DNA of 64,000 nt, taken from positions 26,876,952 through 26,940,951 of the forward strand of contig CM043800.1 in NCBI GenBank assembly GCA_023974075.1, written 5' to 3'. Source of the DNA: Chaenocephalus aceratus. Its lineage: Eukaryota; Chordata; Actinopteri; Perciformes; Channichthyidae. The position numbers and the translations under genes were made by a program. The notes beneath the pieces were generated by a model. The model saw nothing but the letters and a program-made list of their open reading frames with translations. It did no database searches and had not been told where the DNA came from. How positions within the stretch are numbered: position 1 is the stretch's first letter; every line of letters starts with the position of its first letter. Below are positions 24,979 through 39,749 of this stretch, piece by piece.

Positions 24979-25041
<63 letters not shown>

Positions 25042-25043
25042 GT

Positions 25044-25125
<82 letters not shown>

Positions 25126-25146
25126 TGTGTGTGTGTTGTGTGTGTG

Positions 25147-25190
<44 letters not shown>
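24885..25190. repeat. Long (TG)n microsatellite with irregular interruptions
   Basis: About 306 bp of TG with GG and TT breaks, similar in structure to the array 0.7 kb upstream. Confidence 0.97.
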
Positions 25191-25192
<2 letters not shown>

Positions 25193-25364
25193 AAATGCAC
25201 TGTAGCTAAACCTGAAACTAATTTACAAGACAAAAGTACCTCAATAAGTCAGCGTTTGGTGTTTTTTCTCTCGATCAGTTTATTGCCTCTTTATTCCTAT
25301 ACTATCTTTTCTTATTTTATTATCTTTTCTTTTTAATGACTGATTTTAAATGCCATTTTCTTAA

Positions 25365-25436
25365 TGTTTTTTGTAAAGCACTTTGAATTGCCTTGTGTTG
25401 AAAGGTGCTATATAAATAAACTTGCCTTGCCTATAC
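25365..25436 (+). mobile_element. Retroposon 3' end fragment
   Basis: The segment reading AAAGCACTTTGAATTGCC, then GGTGCTATATAAATAAACTT and a TGCC-type tail, is the familiar 3' end of a dispersed fish SINE/LINE family. The family name is not certain. Confidence 0.55.
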
Positions 25437-25510
25437 TTGAAGTAGATGCTTTGATCAGAGCCCCTCTTTGGACTGAATGTTTTTTTAAACTTGTCTGGCT
25501 TTTCTTTCAG

Positions 25511-25616
25511 GTGTATGACCTCTGCTGACCTCCAAGTAAAGGACCAAAGGGAAGGGGGAAGAGCAAGAGGCCGAAGACAGCAGGCACCCATCTTCTCCTG
25601 GGTTTATGGACCGGAG
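25511..25616 (+). CDS. zbtb7b: Candidate alternative 5' coding exon of zbtb7b
   Basis: Flanked by TTTCTTTCAG and GTAGGA. An ATG at 25515 opens 34 codons (starting MTSADLQVKDQREGG) that end in phase 0. Splicing to 37598 would read through Val-Ala into the zbtb7b start in frame, giving an N-terminal extension. One in three random exons would be in frame, and there is no transcript evidence, so this is tentative. It could also be a 5' UTR exon. Confidence 0.3.
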
Positions 25617-27274
25617 GTAGGAACCACTCAATACATATATCTGTGTTTGTTATACCTAAAACACAAACATCAGTCCCTCTCTTTTAAAAAAAAAACCTTA
25701 AACTTGTCATGCCCTCAACCATTTTGTTAAGATGATCTGGTTCGATATTCCTCACACTAAATAGTTGGTACAAAGTGTCATCCAAACGCAACAAGAGGCA
25801 AACGTGTATACCTGTTTTTAAATAATCACAATCAAAGGTGGCAATGCTCTGAGGTGACTACTTTTACACTCTCTCTCTCTTTCTCAAATCAAATGTGTGA
25901 TTCTGTGAAGAATGCTTCAATAACTGTTACAAATAAATGAACCCAATTAACTTGTTTTATAGTGTAAGAGCATTTCTAACCGCAATAAATCTACATAGTC
26001 AAACATATGTATCAATCTAAGAATAATACTCCAAACCAACTTGGGCTGAAAACACAAATAAAAGCGATGTTCTTGAAAAAGCCTTTATTTATTTTCCGAT
26101 ACAAATCATACAGAACGGATTGATTTGTATTTGCTTTATCGAGTTGCATTTTACACACATTGTTGTGGCGGTCTCACCTCATTAAACATAGTATTTTTAC
26201 AGGATTTAATGGGCTTTTTGAAAACCTCATTGACCTTGGAAACAATATGAGCTGAATAAAGTGGTCAAGCAGTTGAATATTTTATAGGCAACCTGGAAGT
26301 GAACTCCTCTGTTTGTCGTCTGCAGGCGCTTTATAACTACAATGAGCTTTTAAAGAAGGTTTGGGAATGATGCCAAAAATACACTCTAGTGTTAAAAACG
26401 GGCTGATGTTATTTATAGGTTTTTGATATGTGATATAATCATAAGTCAATAAAGCTTTGGAGAAAGTCTAACGCCGTATTGATGTTATTGAGTAATACTA
26501 CACTAAACCATGACACATTTCTCTGAAGCCAACAACATTTACAGCTTCTTAAGCTTCAGGCTAAAGTCATTTGAAGTCCTTTATTAACCTTCAATTAAAA
26601 TGCAGTTTTTGGTCTAGCTAAAGCTTAATTTAGGATTACTGTAACTAATAATGCACTTTATTGGAAAACATAAAGAAAATAGCGACTCAACATTTTAAAT
26701 TGTACCTTAAGGTTTTAGAGAGAAAGACAACAAATGAAGCAATTCCCAATTAAGATTATTTGTTCAAACTATCATACATTTCATTTACGGAGAGGACTGT
26801 AACCTTGAAATGAAAATTCTCATTCTCAAGTCTAATATTAAAGTGTATACTATATTAACTGTGATAGAGTTACATTTATTGTAGTTTAAAGTACATAGCC
26901 AACAAAACAAACACTCATTTAGAATTGTAAAACAACTAATAATTCCTTTGATTCCTTCCTCTTTATTGTCTCTTATGCTTAACCATATTTCAAAATACTG
27001 TGTGGCGTACACTCCCACTGAAAGACATTGTTGGGTGTAAAAACAGTAATAATATGTTACATACAGTCCTCAACACTTTTTAATTTGAGCTGAGTTTGAA
27101 TTTGTTGGTGTGTGCGAGTGTGTGTGTTTGTGATTGTGTGAATGTGAATGTGGTGGGCAAGTCGGTGAGACATATCATGTGACCTTGGCTTTGCTGCAGC
27201 ATAACTGGTGACAACCATGTGTCCATGAACTGATGGGTAGGGGGAAGTTACATTGAGTGGTCTGTCAGGCGAGG

Positions 27275-27276
<2 letters not shown>

Positions 27277-27315
<39 letters not shown>
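27277..27315. repeat. (CA)n microsatellite
   Basis: A CA tract followed by degenerate CA-rich sequence to about 27378. Confidence 0.95.
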
Positions 27316-27320
<5 letters not shown>

Positions 27321-30300
27321 TGTACAGATGCACACACACACATACACACATGCACACACGTACAGACGCACACACACTTCCAACACGTGCATACACAGAC
27401 AGTATATATAAACATGCATGCAAACAGTTCCAAGAACTGCTTCAATTGGGGCATGTGAGCCCATATAAATTCCCCCTTTTCAGAAACGGGTCTTTCAGTT
27501 TCACACAAACCAACTGAGTGGGAGGGAGGATAGGAGTTGAAAAAAGGTTTCTATCTTTACCCCTAATATTTGAAGATGTCTCACCTTCTTTTCTCAGGCT
27601 TTTTGTCTACGTCGCAACACCTTTTTCGCCAAACCTCAATCAAATGTGGGCCCCCGCTACTCAAGTATCATTTATTATAGTCGATGGAGCATTTACATTA
27701 ATTCATTATTTCCCTGCAGTAATTTACTCATTAGTTAATCAACTCTAGTTTAAAGTTTGTATATACCATGACCATATAGTTTTCACCATATATGGCGGTT
27801 GTTTCCCCACATTGAGGCAGGAATGGCACAGGGGTGACTTCACAGTGTCCGTAATCCAGTCTGCTGCTACTACCGTTGAGTCTTGCCCCCACTTGATCTG
27901 TGTCAATAGAGGAAGTTATGTATCTACCATTTCCTCTTTTCAGTCATGAGTTTCTGTAGCATTTGACAGCCCTCCCTCGCTCTCGACCACCATCCTCGCA
28001 GCCCACGCCACCCATAGTTAACCAATAGGCAGGTGGCCGTGACTCCTTCTTCTTGTAAAGAGTCAGAGAGGAGAGAGAGAAACCAGGCTTGAGATAAAAG
28101 GCCAAGTAGTGATCATGATTCAGCGCTTCTAGTAACAATTGTCTCTGTACACATTAAGCGGGCGGTTATCATAAGTAGATACAGTGAGACGACACTTCAG
28201 GGAAAGTGAGAATAAACACCCAAACATGAGCAGGCAAAGGGACTCATGCTGCTGAAACTGACCCCTTTCATGTGTGAAGCTCAGAGGGGAACTCCTGCAG
28301 AATGGAGACAGCCTATCGTCCTTTTGGAAAAATAAAGATACCTTTTCTGTTATTTTCAAACCAAACATTACTTTTCAACAAGATGAGAAGTAGCCATTTC
28401 TTTTATCACTTATTGTTTTGTATTATTTTCAAGAAATTCTCGTCCAACATCTATTTCTTAAATTGGAAAGAATAAATCATCATTCCGGTCTTCCATCAGG
28501 AAGAGCATTTATTAGTTGTTTTAACCTCATATCTGTTATGTCCGCACGTACATTACTGTCTAGTTTCTGACTTACTTTATAACACAGCAGTGGATGGTGC
28601 AGTTATTCTGTAGTTGATGTAATTAAGGGATTGGAGTTACAATAAGAACCAACCTCCTCCCCTTCTTACGCCGCTTAGCTGATTTATCAGGACGAAGCTG
28701 AAACATCTTTCACACATGGATGTCCTTTTTGTCTTTTTGCTTCTGCAGTTCTGACATTTTTTAATGTTGCTCTCTGGGCTGTTTCTGCTCTTTGTCTATG
28801 TTTCATTTTGTCTTCCATTTATCTTTCCATCTGGCCTAGTGGCCTACCATCTTTACTGAGCACAGGAAGAGGAAACTGATCAGGATCAGTTAGTTTTGCG
28901 ACATGTCTCTCTCTGCGTTTGTGTGTGTGTGTCCAGAGCTTTTGCAATATCTTCCTCTAGAGCAGAAGGTCATCTTTGTAGGAGAGCAGCAGTTGTTGAG
29001 ACCCCCCCTGTCATGTGGCAACATTTAGTTTTTTCTAGACATGCAAACAAAACAGCAAGCTCAGTTCATTTATTGATTCTAGACATGGTTCATTCGAAAA
29101 GGCAGAGTAGTTGGCTTTATTTACTAATTGAATACACATTGAGATCAATCAAACTGTAAATACACCTCTTTTTTTCACTCATCCCCTCTCACCCTAATCT
29201 CCAAAACTGTCCTGATCACCCCGCTGAGGGGTAAATAACAATAAAAAAAACCTACAGAGAGTTGTATCGGCCAAACATCTTGAGATTTACCCACACAGAT
29301 ACACAAGTACACCCACAGTGATCTCAAGCTATACTTTTCTGAAATGTATAATTGAAAATGTTCCGAGTTGCAGATTCACTCTGCAGTCATCTTTTCAGTC
29401 GCAGTTAGAGAGCGTCCTTGTGTTAGACTGCATTTAATTGTTACATTTATGTTATCAATTGGACACAAAAACATGGTTTGTAACATAAAAGCCCTGCAAA
29501 GACATAATATAAATTATTTATATTGAATTAGCTTAAATGAGTTGTTCCTGAAACGACAAACTGTTCGGCTGCATACAGTACATGTATAGATTTTGTTAAA
29601 ATGTTTCTCCACAGTTCATGTGAAATCCATTCATAGTCATATATGAATTACTTGCACACAGTTCTTTACATTTGTTTACATTTTAAACAACCAAACATTG
29701 GTACAAAATGGAAACCAATCAGAATATTTAAATATATGTATTATATTTAAAATAGTTTTACAGTAAATAATTAAACTTAAGATTGCTTATATCTTTTTAA
29801 ATACAAATACAGAAATAATTACGACTCACACGTTATTTGCTTTGCTGCTACACAACACAATTGTAAACATACCATGGCTTTAAATATCACCCTACATACT
29901 GTACACAAAAGTTAAAGGAACAGTGCGTCTAAATATTCAATTGTTTTGTTGTTGGTGTCTATAAATCAACAATGATAACCCTTGGCATTTTTTTCGTTCA
30001 AAAATATGAATAATCTATACATTTTATTGGTTTCTAAGTGCAGATTTGGAAGGAGTCTTATATTGTCTCTAATGAAAAGTCTGACTGAAAAGTGACTTTA
30101 AAGTTGTGAATGAACAATTCCTGCTGCAAAATCTCTCAAGGTAATCGTTAAAAAATAATGTAATAACATATGTATATACAAAAGATACAAAATAATTGTA
30201 TCTCCATGTAATTGCTCCGTGTAAATCACTTTTGGATTGTAATTTTGACCTGAGTTTCGGTGCTCTGCTCTACGATAAACACCTACAGTTTGAACCACGA

Positions 30301-30566
30301 GCGACATGTTGGAACACCCCCGATGAGCTATAGCAAGTCAGCTGTTATTGTAACGCACGTTTGACTGTAATGATATTTTAATAAATGTTATTACAGTTTT
30401 TCACATAATCAGTTGTCTCAAAGGAAATGTCTTCATCCACGCAAATGAGCTCTTCAGATATATTCACGTAATTAAAATCACACACGCAGAAATAAAGTTT
30501 CTCTCCTGCTCTTCATATTAATGGAGACGTAGTGTGTATTTCACCCACACACCTGACACTCCTGTG

Positions 30567-30569
<3 letters not shown>

Positions 30570-30600
<31 letters not shown>
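30570..30600. repeat. (CA)n microsatellite
   Basis: A perfect CA tract; a shorter one follows at about 30789-30809. Confidence 0.95.
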
Positions 30601-30602
<2 letters not shown>

Positions 30603-32206
30603 GGTGGAGTGTTTGGGGGGAAGAAACTGCTGACCAGATAAGGAGCCATAAGAGAGAGTAAAGTGTGAAACCACTCTGTCAGCATGCCTCCTCTCTCACA
30701 TCTGTGTGTGTTCTCCATCTTAGGCTGAAACTCCCTTTTGGTGATGCTAATGATAGAGCAGCTACCACATCTCTCCCTCAGACATCTGCACACACACACA
30801 CACACACACCTGCAAGGACTCTTGCTACTTCCTGTGGCTGCGTGCGTGTGTTCACCTCTTGCTCTGTCTATCTCCCAGTCGTCATGTCACTGCTTCTCTC
30901 CCTTCGGTCTCCCTCTTCCTCTCCCCTTGTAACTTAACTCTGTCTCCTCTTGTTTCATGTCTCCTCGCTAACACAGATTGTTCGAGGCCGGGACTAGATT
31001 TTCCTGTCTTAACCTCCCCTCTTCTCTGCTTTATCTCGCAGAATATCTCTCTACACCCACTCCCCATTCACTCACTCTCATGTGTTTCTCCTCCCCCATA
31101 CCCATTCTTTTTCTTGTGTGATTTCTAAGAACATGTGTGTTTTTAGAAATCCTACCTCCCTCATGTCACTTTTGTTGTCTCTTCTCAAATCTCGCACCGT
31201 TTTCCTCTTTCCAACCTCAGATTTATTTATTTTCCTTCTCCCCTCTCTCTTACTGTAACAGGGGGAAACATGGCAGACATTTTAGACGCTAATCTCCAAA
31301 ACAAAGTAGCCCCATTTTCATTTATGTATAGGGAAATAGCTTTGGTATTACAGTATGTTGAATCATCTGTGTCAGAGAGTTCACGGAGAAGTATTTTTGG
31401 AATGAAAAAGCTGTAAAAAAAAAAGGATGTAGCTTTAAATTGTACTAAATAAAAAGGTAAATTTCCACTGTGTAAGTACAAAAGAAAACATCTCTATATT
31501 GGGAGCCTAATTAATAAAAAAATGTATAACTTACAGGTGTGTTGAACTTTACTTGTAACAATAAGAATAAATAGGAGATTAATGGTACAGTATGCTGGGT
31601 TGCACACATACCTGGGTAATCTATCACTATAATCTATATATTAGATTGTAATGTCAGAAAATATTTCATGTACAGATATTCAGCACATAAATGATGTCTA
31701 TAAATGGACTTTAAGGCTGAATTACAATACAATATTATTGTTCTCTGCTGTCACTTACCTGTTGAGGTTAAGTCAAATAACTACCAAGCTGTCTTCAGAG
31801 ACATTTTCTTCTAGAAAGCCCTAAAAAAAAAATGTTAAGGCTTTATTTAACATCATTGTGACGAGGCTTTATTTAAGATTATTGTGACACGTAATGGTAG
31901 TGTTGCCATTGCAAAGATAATTTTCTGTAAATAAAAAACGTACTTTTTATCAACATAAACTTCAGGTTAGAAGTTGTTGAATATTGCAGGACAGAGTGTG
32001 TATGTGCACCCAATGTCAGTTGTTGATAAGCAGATGATCCTGCTGCAGATTCACTGTGGTGTTCAGGTCTGGCATGCAAACTGCTGTTGTCGCTCGCAGT
32101 GGAGAGTTGCGGTGTGTAAGGGCGAGGGGATAAGGGCCTCCGCTCTGCCAGCCAAATGAATAATGTAATGTGTTCTTGGAACTAAGACCACAATGTGCGC
32201 ATGCGT

Positions 32207-32207
<1 letters not shown>

Positions 32208-32240
<33 letters not shown>
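32208..32240. repeat. (CA)n microsatellite
   Basis: A perfect CA tract. Confidence 0.95.
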
Positions 32241-32242
<2 letters not shown>

Positions 32243-34541
32243 TATAATGCCCCAGTTACAGTAAGGACAGAGGAGGGCTTGGTTGCAGGGTTGCACAGAA
32301 CTGCCTGCTGAGTCACATCATCCCACTGGACTTCTCCTTTTTATAAATTCTTCTTTATGTCCTAGCATGACAGGGTGTAACAACCCCATTTATCATGATC
32401 GTGTCTCAAGTCTGGTCTTTGACTAATTCAAATGCAGATTCAAATTTTCCCCGGGTTGCATCTGTTTTATATCTCCTGGTGGGATGCAAATGTTCAGTCC
32501 TGAGGGGACAGTTGGGACGCAGAGCGGGTGGAGCTTGTGTTGTATCTCCTGGCAGAGATGAGCTGCATTATTAGAAGACCTGGCTGTCTGTTTGTGTGTA
32601 TTTGTTACTTACATATGAAGGTTTTGCACTCAGATATTGCTGTGAGAGTGCTCATCTGGGCTGAGTGCAGCTTTGGTTTGGCAGAAGTGTGTATACTCGC
32701 ATCTCTTCTCACCCCCCACCCCCGTTTCCTCCTCCCATACTCTTCCTCAGAGTAGGTGTCCCAGCACCACCACACTCCACTCACTACCCCAAATAAGTGA
32801 GGTATAAAGACTGTAAAACTTTCTTTCTTAACCCTTAAAATCAGTCCGTCACACAGAGGAAAGGTGTCGAGAGGAAGACGAGTGTGTGGGGAGGAAACGG
32901 TATGAGCTTGAATCTTATTTTCCATGTGTTTGGTCGCTTTGTTGTCTTTCTGGTACGCTGTTGGTTAAGAATCATAATTTGTTATGTTGTGGTTATGAAT
33001 AATGTCTCCATTGATTTTATCTGAATGAAAACACTTGGGTTTCGTCTGATGTACAGAATAGACAACATTGTAGGCATTTAACTTGAATAATATGTACATG
33101 TTTTAATGTATTTGAGCTGCTATGAAGTTTAGAAATGTAAATATAATAATATAAATATAGTCATTAAATACCATAACATTTTGGACACGAAAACACATAT
33201 CTTTGCTAAATCTTTTAACTTCTTCCTTTTTTTTAAATCCCACTCTTTTACCTTTTTGATATTAAACTTCAATTGAAAGCTTTGTTAAAGTTTAAGAATT
33301 GTCCATACACTGGGTTATTTAAGTACTTAGAAAGACGTCACAACACATGCAACCAGCCATAGGTGCTCACATTACCAGCACAGTCACAAACACACACATG
33401 CACAGGCTCTTTGGAAAACATCTGACATCAGAGTTCATAAAATAATTTCTTCCTTCCCCTCGCCACAGTTTTCTGTGAATAGTATAAAGTCATATTTTCC
33501 CCCGCTCTGGAGCCTGATATAATTGAGGTGGACTGGGAAAACTTACAGCCTTTAACGGAAAATAAGACCCATAAAATAACACTCACAGTTCCAGTCGTCA
33601 CACTCTGCGTGTGCACAGAGGGACTTCATGATATAGACGATGGATACTATAACTTGCTTTTTTACAGAAGAATAAACCTTTGTGCAGGTTTGGTCGATCC
33701 TGCTGCTGTAATTTTCCTGGCCGTCACACAAATTTGCGTCAATTCTCTTTTTTTCGAGACGTTACACTGAGTTCTGGTGGTGGACAGTTATGGCGGATTT
33801 AAGTTTCCATTTCCTCTTCAGTAAAAACATATCCTCAGAGGATTTTCTGATTAACTTGCTTCTTTGATTTGTATGTAGTTCGGTTGGACAATATAGTTGT
33901 AACTATATGTTTATGACTCTTTGCCTAACAGTTGGATAGGACAAATGGTTGAAAATCTCCAGATGTTATCAATCTATTTTCTTGTTACAAATAAATCCTT
34001 GTTAAGACAGAGGAAGAGAGCGCGTAATGAAAGCAAGGGATGAGGAAACCGTAGATCTGCAGAGGAGGTGAATTCCTCCACCGTCGACAAAAGAGTGGGA
34101 GGTGAGAACAAAAAACAAAGAAAGAGATACGAGCCACTTGTTCAGAAGGGTAATATCTTTACATCTGTAGCCGCAAAGGCAAAAAAAGTAAAGAGAAAAA
34201 AAGATTTTCCAGAGATAAAATACTTGATGGAGGTGTTTGTTTTTGTAAGACCAACATGACACACCTAAAGGCAAACAGTTATAGCAGTTATTGACTTTAA
34301 GGTACTGATCCCTAATTAACATGAAAACAATAACAGTAATTATGTTTTATGATGGTGGAGGTTAAATATGGACTAACATGAGTTTGTTTGAGAGACAAAT
34401 GTGTCAGTGGTCTCTGCCTGTGGGCTCTTTAAACATTCGTTACAGTGTTTTTGCAAGATTCAGTAAACCATGCCGACATGTCCTTGGTTAGCAACAACAA
34501 AACAGAAACACACGGCGACAAGGAGGAAGAGGGGATATGAT

Positions 34542-34543
<2 letters not shown>

Positions 34544-34577
<34 letters not shown>
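34544..34577. repeat. (GT)n microsatellite
   Basis: A GT tract with one GG interruption. Confidence 0.93.
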
Positions 34578-34579
<2 letters not shown>

Positions 34580-36069
34580 AACATCTCATGATGTGTCAGT
34601 TTAGAGTGACTCAGACGGACAGAAAATTGATGGGAATCATTGCAACTTCTTTACTAATCTTATTATTTTCCGAAGACGCCTGTGTTCTAAGGAATATGCC
34701 CAAATAACAAGTTCAACCACCAACCACCCATGATGCTTTTTTTTTCTCTCCCCTGCGCCGGAAATTTGACGTTCGTTGCATTGTGCTCCTCCTTAAACCC
34801 TTTTGTGTCGTGCTTTGTCGCTGCACTGCTTTGTTTAAGATCATTTTTCTGTTTTAGCAACTTTTGCCTATTATTGATGTACGTAATAATTATATGCAGT
34901 AATCCTGTTTTTCTGTGGATACTTTTAAACAATGATTGGTGATCCTAAAATGTGACATTCAGGCCTGTTATCGTGTCTACTTACAATGAGACGAACTGTA
35001 CTGGTACAAGGTCAAGGGATGCATTTACACTTTGTCCTACAGAGGCTTCGGTGGTGTGTTTCCAATTTTTGTTTTTATGCATCTGTGTATTATGTAGGGC
35101 TGCAACTGGAAAATGCCCCAATCACAAGAGATAATCCTCACATTTAACAATCAGGAACCAGATCATTTTTGGCATCTTGTTTTAAAATAATGACTAAAAT
35201 TAGTGTTTTATTGTCAAAAGGGTTGCTTTTGTGTATGAATAAGCAAACCCATGCCCCATGACTTCCTCACTCTTCTGTATCTGTAGCAGCCGCAACGCAT
35301 GCCATCCTTGTTCACTCGAGCTGTGGTGATAGCTCTCATGAACATGCTTTAGATTAAAATAGCAGTCGTTGAGGCCACGTTGTTATTATTTTTTTTAAGA
35401 GCAGTGGTGCCCAGGACTCAAAGGAAGAACTTTTTTGCACTCTCTCTCTCTGTGATATGATGCGATGTAGATTAACTCATATTGCACCTACCAGAATGTG
35501 TGTTCCTGGGTGTGATGACTCATTATGCCAATATGAATTTAGTTTTTAGATGTGTTCTGTGAATTGTCTCTAAAATATTGGTACTTCTGAGGTGTCTTGG
35601 TTGCATGCACTAGTTTCCTTCCTGCCAAACCAGTTAAATTAATGTGTGTGGCCTGAAGGTTACGTATTCTACATCAAACCGCAGCTCTGCTAAGACCTTA
35701 GATACACGTCTCCCCTCTACCTGTTGGTCCCTTGCTGAACAGGGAGAGGTCGACATTAAAATTGCGTTTATCGGAAATTGTTTCGGAAAACAAGCCGTTG
35801 GTTGTTGGCGAGAGGGGGCGCGTAGGCGACCTGGGGGGAGGGGTATCTCTGAATCTGCCTTCGTCACATGCACCTTCTTTTGATACAACAGGAAGGAGAG
35901 TGAGTGACAGATTGTGCTAACGGGGTAGACATCCCCAAGGATGAACGCTGCACCACGACTTCTGTCAAAGAGATCAGAACTTTAAAAGTTACACTTGGAT
36001 GTGTTGAAGGAAATAGGAAAAAGTGGTTTTCAAAGAAAGCGGAGGGAGAGAGTTGTACAGAGCAGAAAG

Positions 36070-36138
36070 ATGGATGCCATGAGACACACGCTGCCTCGTC
36101 TCCAGCTGACTGTGCCCATGTCCATGAGGACGGGGAAG
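36070..36138 (+). CDS. zbtb7b: Candidate second alternative 5' exon of zbtb7b
   Basis: An ATG at 36070 opens 23 codons (MDAMRHTLPRLQLTVP...) ending at a GTAGGA donor in phase 0, again compatible with splicing to 37598. No clear acceptor lies upstream, so it would have to be a first exon. Weak evidence; chance is possible. Confidence 0.2.
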
Positions 36139-36405
36139 GTAGGATACCACTGGGGTGCCTTAGTACATCCTGGAGATGAGAAGTGGAACATTTGGGAAGT
36201 TTTACTATTTGCGCTGTGGGAAAAAGTGCTGGCAAGTTCATGAGAGGTAGCTATTTAATTGGCTTTTTTTGTATTAAGTGGGTGGAGTACATTTATTCAA
36301 GTATGTGTTTTTAAATAGACTGACGTTAAAAGCATCACAGAACAGGTTAAATCTAACAATAGTGGGAGGGGGAGCCACAGATTCGCACGCTGTGTGTGTG
36401 TGTGT

Positions 36406-36444
<39 letters not shown>

Positions 36445-37597
36445 CTAATAGGGTGTGTTTTGGAGCAGGTTAGTCAGGTGGATGTGCCGTCGTTGTGCAG
36501 AGCCCTCTGGGCACTGTGCGATCTCTGTTATTGGATGGCTAGGGGGCTGCCAGTTGCTATGGGAGGGAGATGAAGGGCAGGGGGGGGGGATCTGGAGGGT
36601 GAGTTGTTTGTGGAAAATCTGCTCAGGTGTGTGTGAGAGATATTGTTGAGCAGGTATAGTGCAGACAGCGTGAGGTGCGAGTTTAGGGAGGCAAAGAAGC
36701 AAGTTGTTGGGTCTTATTACCGACAGACCTGGTTGTGTCTCACAAAGAGAAATGAAGAAAGTTATCGCTTTTATTTGACACGCAGTACGATATTGCAGTG
36801 GATTTTGATGTAATGAAATCCAGTAACTATCCAGCTCGTACTGTGTATAATACACATCAAGATTGTAGGTGGCTTTAAATCCAGTCTTGATAAAGGTTGT
36901 AATTCTTCTCTGTTCTTTCCTTCCTCATTCTTTCACTGGTACTCCCCCCTCTTTCACCCACTCAAGGCTGTCACTTCCTCCCTGTCCCTCGCTAGCTTTT
37001 CTTTCTTCTCTCTCTCTTCACTTTGTCCCTCTGTTTTCAGGTATTTAAATCAAACTGCTAATGCTATAAAGGTTTCACACGGGAATTAACCTGCTGTCCT
37101 CTAGCTACAGCAGATGCCGTACGTTGCATAATCCTGCATCCTTTCCGCATCGGTGTTATCAATCATTCGGTTTTATATACAGCATGTCTTTCGCTACTCT
37201 AATTATTTTATTTGTGTTTAGTTTATTTGTATTTGCTGTTATCTCTGACGTCGTCATCGCATTTGTCCTCTGCCATAGGGCAAGTGACATCTCCTCCTCT
37301 TGATTTAGTAATCTGGAGAGAAAGTCGGGTTAGGGAGGGAGGATAAGGGGGAGAGTTGTTGCTTAACCCCTGTTTAAATAGTCCCTCACACGCTACAGGG
37401 GATTTACTTTTAGGTTATTTGAAATCTCTATAAAAGAGGACGAAGGGTATTCTTTCAATGTTATAAAGATAGGATAAATTATACAAATATTGTCAAATAT
37501 GTTATAAACTTTACAAGCACACTGTGACACGTACAAAACTGCCTGTTGCTAAGTCCTCAGTCCTTCCACTAACCTGATCTTCCCCTCCCTCACGCAG
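36139..37597. other. Non-coding sequence before zbtb7b coding exon 1
   Basis: Holds a (GT)n tract at 36391-36442 and ends in the acceptor CTCACGCAG at 37597. No exon was recognised. Confidence 0.6.
36391..36442. repeat. (TG)n microsatellite
   Basis: A TG tract with one GG break. Confidence 0.95.
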
Positions 37598-37603
37598 GTG
37601 GCG

Positions 37604-39411
<1,808 letters not shown>

Positions 39412-39419
39412 GGAAAAGA

Positions 39420-39421
<2 letters not shown>

Positions 39422-39461
<40 letters not shown>

Positions 39462-39533
39462 TGTGTGTGTGTGGTTGTGTGTGTGTGTGTGTGGTGTGTG
39501 TGGTGTGGTGTGGTGTTGTGTGTGTTGTGTGTG

Positions 39534-39573
<40 letters not shown>

Positions 39574-39574
39574 T

Positions 39575-39618
<44 letters not shown>

Positions 39619-39749
39619 GTGTGTGTGGTGTGTGTGTTGTGTGTGGTGTTGTGTGTTGGGTGTGTGTGTGGTGTGTGTGTGTGTGTGTGTGTGTGTGTGG
39701 TGTGGTGTGTGTGGGTGTGTGTGTGTGTGGTGTGTGTGTGTGTGTGTGT
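39422..39749. repeat. Long (TG)n microsatellite with irregular interruptions
   Basis: About 328 bp of TG with many GG and TT breaks, beginning 11 nt after the zbtb7b stop codon and so within its 3' UTR. Confidence 0.97.

Larger units (their letters stand above)
25617..35990. other. Long non-coding stretch, probably zbtb7b intron 1
   Basis: About 10 kb of AT-rich DNA without a recognisable exon or retroelement protein. It holds CA/GT microsatellites (27277-27315, 30570-30600, 32208-32240, 34544-34577). Open frames such as 27057-27464, 34002-34322 and 35644-35883 are short, partly repeat-derived and show no domain. Confidence 0.5.
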
